Source of the DNA: Hirundichthys speculiger
Taxonomy: Eukaryota > Chordata > Actinopteri > Beloniformes > Exocoetidae
Assembly (NCBI GenBank): GCA_018398805.1
Contig: JAGFBZ010000814.1
Location: forward strand, 3,333,001 to 3,397,000
Length of the DNA stretch: 64,000 nt
Direction of reading: 5' to 3'
Shown here: positions 63,616 to 64,000 of the stretch, one piece after another
Position numbering within the stretch: position 1 is the stretch's first letter
Layout: each line of letters begins with the position of its first letter
Notes under the pieces: generated by a model
Seen by the model: the letters and a program-made list of their open reading frames with translations, nothing else
Database searches by the model: none
What the model was told of the DNA's origin: nothing
Position numbers and translations under genes: made by a program

Positions 63616-64000
63616 ACAATCATTTAACTTAACAAATTCCACGGTGGCGCATAATCGGCTGCCTCATGGCTAGTGGGCTGGTTAGTCAACCTGGAATGGT
63701 CCTTGAAAGCAAACCCAAGGTAAATGCTGTTTGACCCATCTGCATTGGTTGCTGCAAGAGCTAGCGAACCATGAGCTAGAGGCCATAGGGCCAGACATGC
63801 CCCCCCCCCCCCCCCCCCCCACCACACACACACACACACACATGCTTTTCTATTTTGTACTTACTGTTTTTTTGTTTACTATTGTTTTTGAGTAATGAGT
63901 TGATAGACTCTTTCCACAAACATTTAATTTCATTGTTGTTACATGTGCCCCCATGTAATCAGAAGTAGTATTGCTACACAGAGTAGCTTTAAAGCATATA
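63616..64000. other. Window end with poly(C)-(AC)n tract
   Basis: C run at 63800-63820 followed by (AC)n to about 63842. No gene was recognised. Confidence 0.85.

Overview
The window looks like teleost fish genomic DNA: AT-rich, with vertebrate-style short exons in multi-kilobase introns, GT-AG splice sites, many microsatellites, and decayed Tc1/mariner, hAT, L1, R2/R4-type and Rex/L2-type elements of the kinds common in fish. The species cannot be named from the sequence.

One protein-coding gene is clear. Five plus-strand exons between 3206 and 37842 splice in consistent phase into the last 298 residues of a GDNF-family receptor alpha, the GPI-anchored co-receptor that presents GDNF-family ligands to the RET tyrosine kinase. 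They encode cysteine-rich domains D2 and D3, a short linker and a hydrophobic GPI-anchor tail. The body is closest to GFRA2 as I recall the family. The short C-terminal linker without the distal cysteines is more like GFRA4, so the paralog call is tentative. The signal peptide and D1 exons must lie upstream of base 1.

Layout: 1-3205 is an intron or upstream region holding the 5' part of a dead hAT transposon and a perfect estrogen-response-element palindrome. 3582-23007 is a 19.4-kb intron full of repeats: a 176-bp hAT MITE, a recent partial duplication, LINE fragments, a dead L1 with a GC-rich island behind it, and a degraded integrase-like element. 23121-37716 holds three more introns, with microsatellites and a truncated Tc1/mariner element. 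37843-64000 is the 3' UTR and downstream flank. It holds a Tc1 relic with intact inverted repeats (44009-45855), the 3' half of a retrotransposon with a restriction-like endonuclease (49938-51575), one exon-like island of unknown identity (52240-52471), and two opposed fragments of one LINE family (61683-63615).

I found no previously undescribed biological system, RNA gene or CRISPR array. The observations most worth checking are the perfect ERE with a third half-site, the extra cysteine pair in the receptor, the unassigned exon-like island, the duplication with a microhomology junction, and several perfect hairpins inside dead transposons that suggest template-switch mutation. Family names for transposons come from remembered sequence patterns, not from a database search.
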